Positions 62,573 to 64,000 of a stretch of 64,000 bases of DNA are shown here, in pieces. This DNA is from Pontibacillus chungwhensis (GTDB taxonomy: Bacteria > Bacillota > Bacilli > Bacillales > BH030062): positions 3,162,001-3,226,000 of the forward strand of contig NZ_CP126446.1 in the NCBI RefSeq assembly GCF_030166655.1, read 5' to 3'. Every line of letters starts with the position of its first letter. Position 1 is the first letter of the stretch. The position numbers were made by a program, and so were the translations under genes. Under the pieces are notes generated by a model. It ran no database searches, was not told where the DNA came from, and saw nothing but the letters and a program-made list of their open reading frames with translations.

Positions 62573-63675
62573 TTAAAGTGATAGGTAAATGTGTGTTCTG
62601 TAATTTGTTCGATGCGTCTCTGGTTAATTTCAAAACCAATCCCGGCCTTATCATGTGGGACTTCTACCTGACCGTTTTGTAACTCGACTTCTGGGATGAT
62701 TACGTCTTCATGCCAATAACGCTTAGAAGCAGATAAATCTCCCGGAATGGTCATGCCAGGGAGGGAGGCAAATGCAAGGTTATGAGCTCTAGAAATTCCA
62801 GTTTCAAGCATCCCTCCACACCACGCATCTACTCCAGATGATTCGCATAGGTTATAAATCTTCATAGCCTCCGTAAGCCCACCTACACGACTAATCTTAA
62901 TATTGATCGTTTTACAACTACCAAATTGAATAGCCTGGTAGGCATCATGATAGCTTTCTATACTTTCATCTAAGCAAATCGGCGTATTCATACGTCCTTG
63001 TAGTTCTCGGTGTAAATAGAAATCACCAGCGGCGAAAGGCTGTTCGATCATCAGAAGCCCGAGGTCGTCTAATGAAGCCAGGTGATCTAAGTCCTCTTCT
63101 TCGTAGGCTCCATTTCCATCAAACATAATAGAGAGGTCTGAGGAAAGACCCTTAACCGCTTCGATATCTTCACGCTCATGCCCCTTTCGCACCTTCACTT
63201 TTATTCGCTTATAACCTAGTGATTCATATAGAGGGACGAGTTCATTCAGATTCTCGGATAAGCTTATCACGACACCCACAGGGATAGAAGGTTGTGTTCC
63301 ACCAATAAGAGAAGGAAAGGATTGGTTATTTTGTTTAGCATACAAATCCCAAAGAGCCCCTTCAAGGGCTGCTTTTGCCATTTGATGGCCTTTTTCTTTC
63401 TTCAAAAGTTCCGGTAGCTCAGAGGGATGTTGGACCTTTCCTTCTTCCAGTACAGGAAGAAAATGATCCCTCAACATCACCCAACACGTTTCTACCGTTT
63501 CAGCTGTATAAAAAGGAGTCGAAAACGCAACCCCCTCTCCCCAGCCTGAACACCCATCAGCATCCATTGCTTCGACTAGGATGCCTTCTCGTTCTTTCAC
63601 GGTTCCTGCATGTGTCGTAAAAGGTGTTACAAGTTCCATTGTGTACCGATAAAGTTTCACAGAAGCGAGGTTCAT
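62557..63675 (-). CDS. menC: o-Succinylbenzoate synthase
   Basis: A 372-residue enolase-superfamily enzyme that dehydrates SHCHC to o-succinylbenzoate in menaquinone synthesis. The barrel shows the catalytic Lys region KRIKVKVRKG, metal ligands in MFDGNGAY, IEQPF and CLDES, and the second catalytic Lys in TINIKISRVGG. Its ATG overlaps the menE stop as ATGA (63672-63675), so translation is coupled. The protein ends within a hairpin. Confidence 0.95.
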   Translation of the reverse strand: MNLASVKLYRYTMELVTPFTTHAGTVKEREGILVEAMDADGCSGWGEGVAFSTPFYTAETVETCWVMLRDHFLPVLEEGKVQHPSELPELLKKEKGHQMAKAALEGALWDLYAKQNNQSFPSLIGGTQPSIPVGVVISLSENLNELVPLYESLGYKRIKVKVRKGHEREDIEAVKGLSSDLSIMFDGNGAYEEEDLDHLASLDDLGLLMIEQPFAAGDFYLHRELQGRMNTPICLDESIESYHDAYQAIQFGSCKTINIKISRVGGLTEAMKIYNLCESSGVDAWCGGMLETGISRAHNLAFASLPGMTIPGDLSASKRYWHEDVIIPEVELQNGQVEVPHDKAGIGFEINQRRIEQITEHTFTYHFKEHSS

Positions 63676-64000
63676 TGAACATTTCTCCTCTGTTTCAGCC
63701 AGTTAGCCAGTTCTCTGCGTAACAACTTATTGGTGGCATTACGCGGTAAATGATCGACGAAGTAGAGTTCTTTTGGTTGTTTATAAGAAGCAAGACGATC
63801 GTTACAAAAGGTTAGAACATCTTCTTTTGTTAGAGACGTGCCTTCCCTTCTGACAATAAAAGCTACGGGCACACTCCCCCATTTTTGATCTTCTTTACCA
63901 ACCACACCCACTTCTTTTACTTGATCCATTCCGCTTAAAACCCCTTCAATCTCCGCTGGGTAAATATTTTCACCACCTGAAATAATTAAATCCTTCCGGC
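63672..64000 (-). CDS. menE: O-succinylbenzoate--CoA ligase, C-terminal part (cut by window end)
   Basis: The visible 109 codons encode the C-terminal domain of an acyl-adenylate ligase: RKDLIISGGENIYPAEIEG (the A8 hinge motif) runs off the window edge, and the lid ends with NATNKLLRRELANWL, where the adenylation Lys lies (LPRNATNKLLR). Directly upstream of menC, so it is MenE, which makes OSB-CoA in menaquinone synthesis. The N-terminal part is outside the window; this is not a truncated gene. Confidence 0.92.
   Translation of the reverse strand, partial: RKDLIISGGENIYPAEIEGVLSGMDQVKEVGVVGKEDQKWGSVPVAFIVRREGTSLTKEDVLTFCNDRLASYKQPKELYFVDHLPRNATNKLLRRELANWLKQRRNVQ

Overview
The window looks like chromosome of a low-GC Gram-positive member of the Bacillaceae, probably a halotolerant Halobacillus/Pontibacillus-type lineage (inferred from protein resemblance; I ran no search). 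The evidence is AGGAGG-type ribosome sites, sigma-A promoters, an S-box and a T-box leader, and gene order like the Bacillus subtilis ytzC-mnmM(ytqB)-ytpB-ytpA-ytoA-asnB-metK-pckA-ytmA-ytlACD-ytkD segment at the left (94-15058) and menE-menC at the right end (62557-64000). No tRNA, rRNA, phage, transposase or CRISPR array was seen.

Layout. 1-15 kb is the conserved core: tRNA wobble modification, terpenoid and lysophospholipid enzymes, asparagine synthetase, SAM synthetase under an S-box riboswitch, PEP carboxykinase with a CcpN-type operator, an orphan ABC importer and the YtkD Nudix enzyme. 15-62 kb lies between ytkD and menC, where B. subtilis has other genes (from memory), and is a mosaic. 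It holds a Fur-controlled siderophore importer with a FhuF reductase (17.5-22.3 kb); small stress and housekeeping genes (YpjP, FosB, FabI, peroxiredoxin; 22.5-28.4 kb); an amino-acid oxidase and a LysR regulator (28.5-30.7 kb); a T-box-controlled sodium symporter followed by a GlnR-box glutamine synthetase (31.4-34.6 kb); an azoreductase, subtilase and secreted glycosidase-like protein (35-38.8 kb); NAD synthetase with a cysteine hydrolase (39-40.4 kb); CstA with a LytS/LytT pair (42-46 kb); CydDC under a Rex box (46.2-49.7 kb); and oxidoreductases, a 3-hydroxybutyrate pair, LLM oxidoreductase and YhgD/YhgE (50-60.5 kb).

Repeats are the least explained part. (i) A GC-rich MITE-like family has one copy with clear terminal inverted repeats (17217-17510), a roughly 550-bp long form (10555-11110) and degenerate copies near 15.8, 36.2, 55.1 and 62.4 kb. 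(ii) A 152-bp unit is repeated 2.3 times starting at the glnA stop codon. (iii) Three long hairpins are built on a GTGYCWGRCAC core. Several genes also end inside their own terminator hairpins.

Regulation is unusually legible: S-box, Phe-type T-box, Fur, GlnR, CcpN, CcpA (cre), Rex, an MhqR-like operator and a duplicated TetR operator can all be read directly. I found no clearly new multi-gene defence or biosynthetic system. The strongest leads are the repeat families, the glutamine synthetase lacking the feedback arginine, and the T-box-specified transporter.
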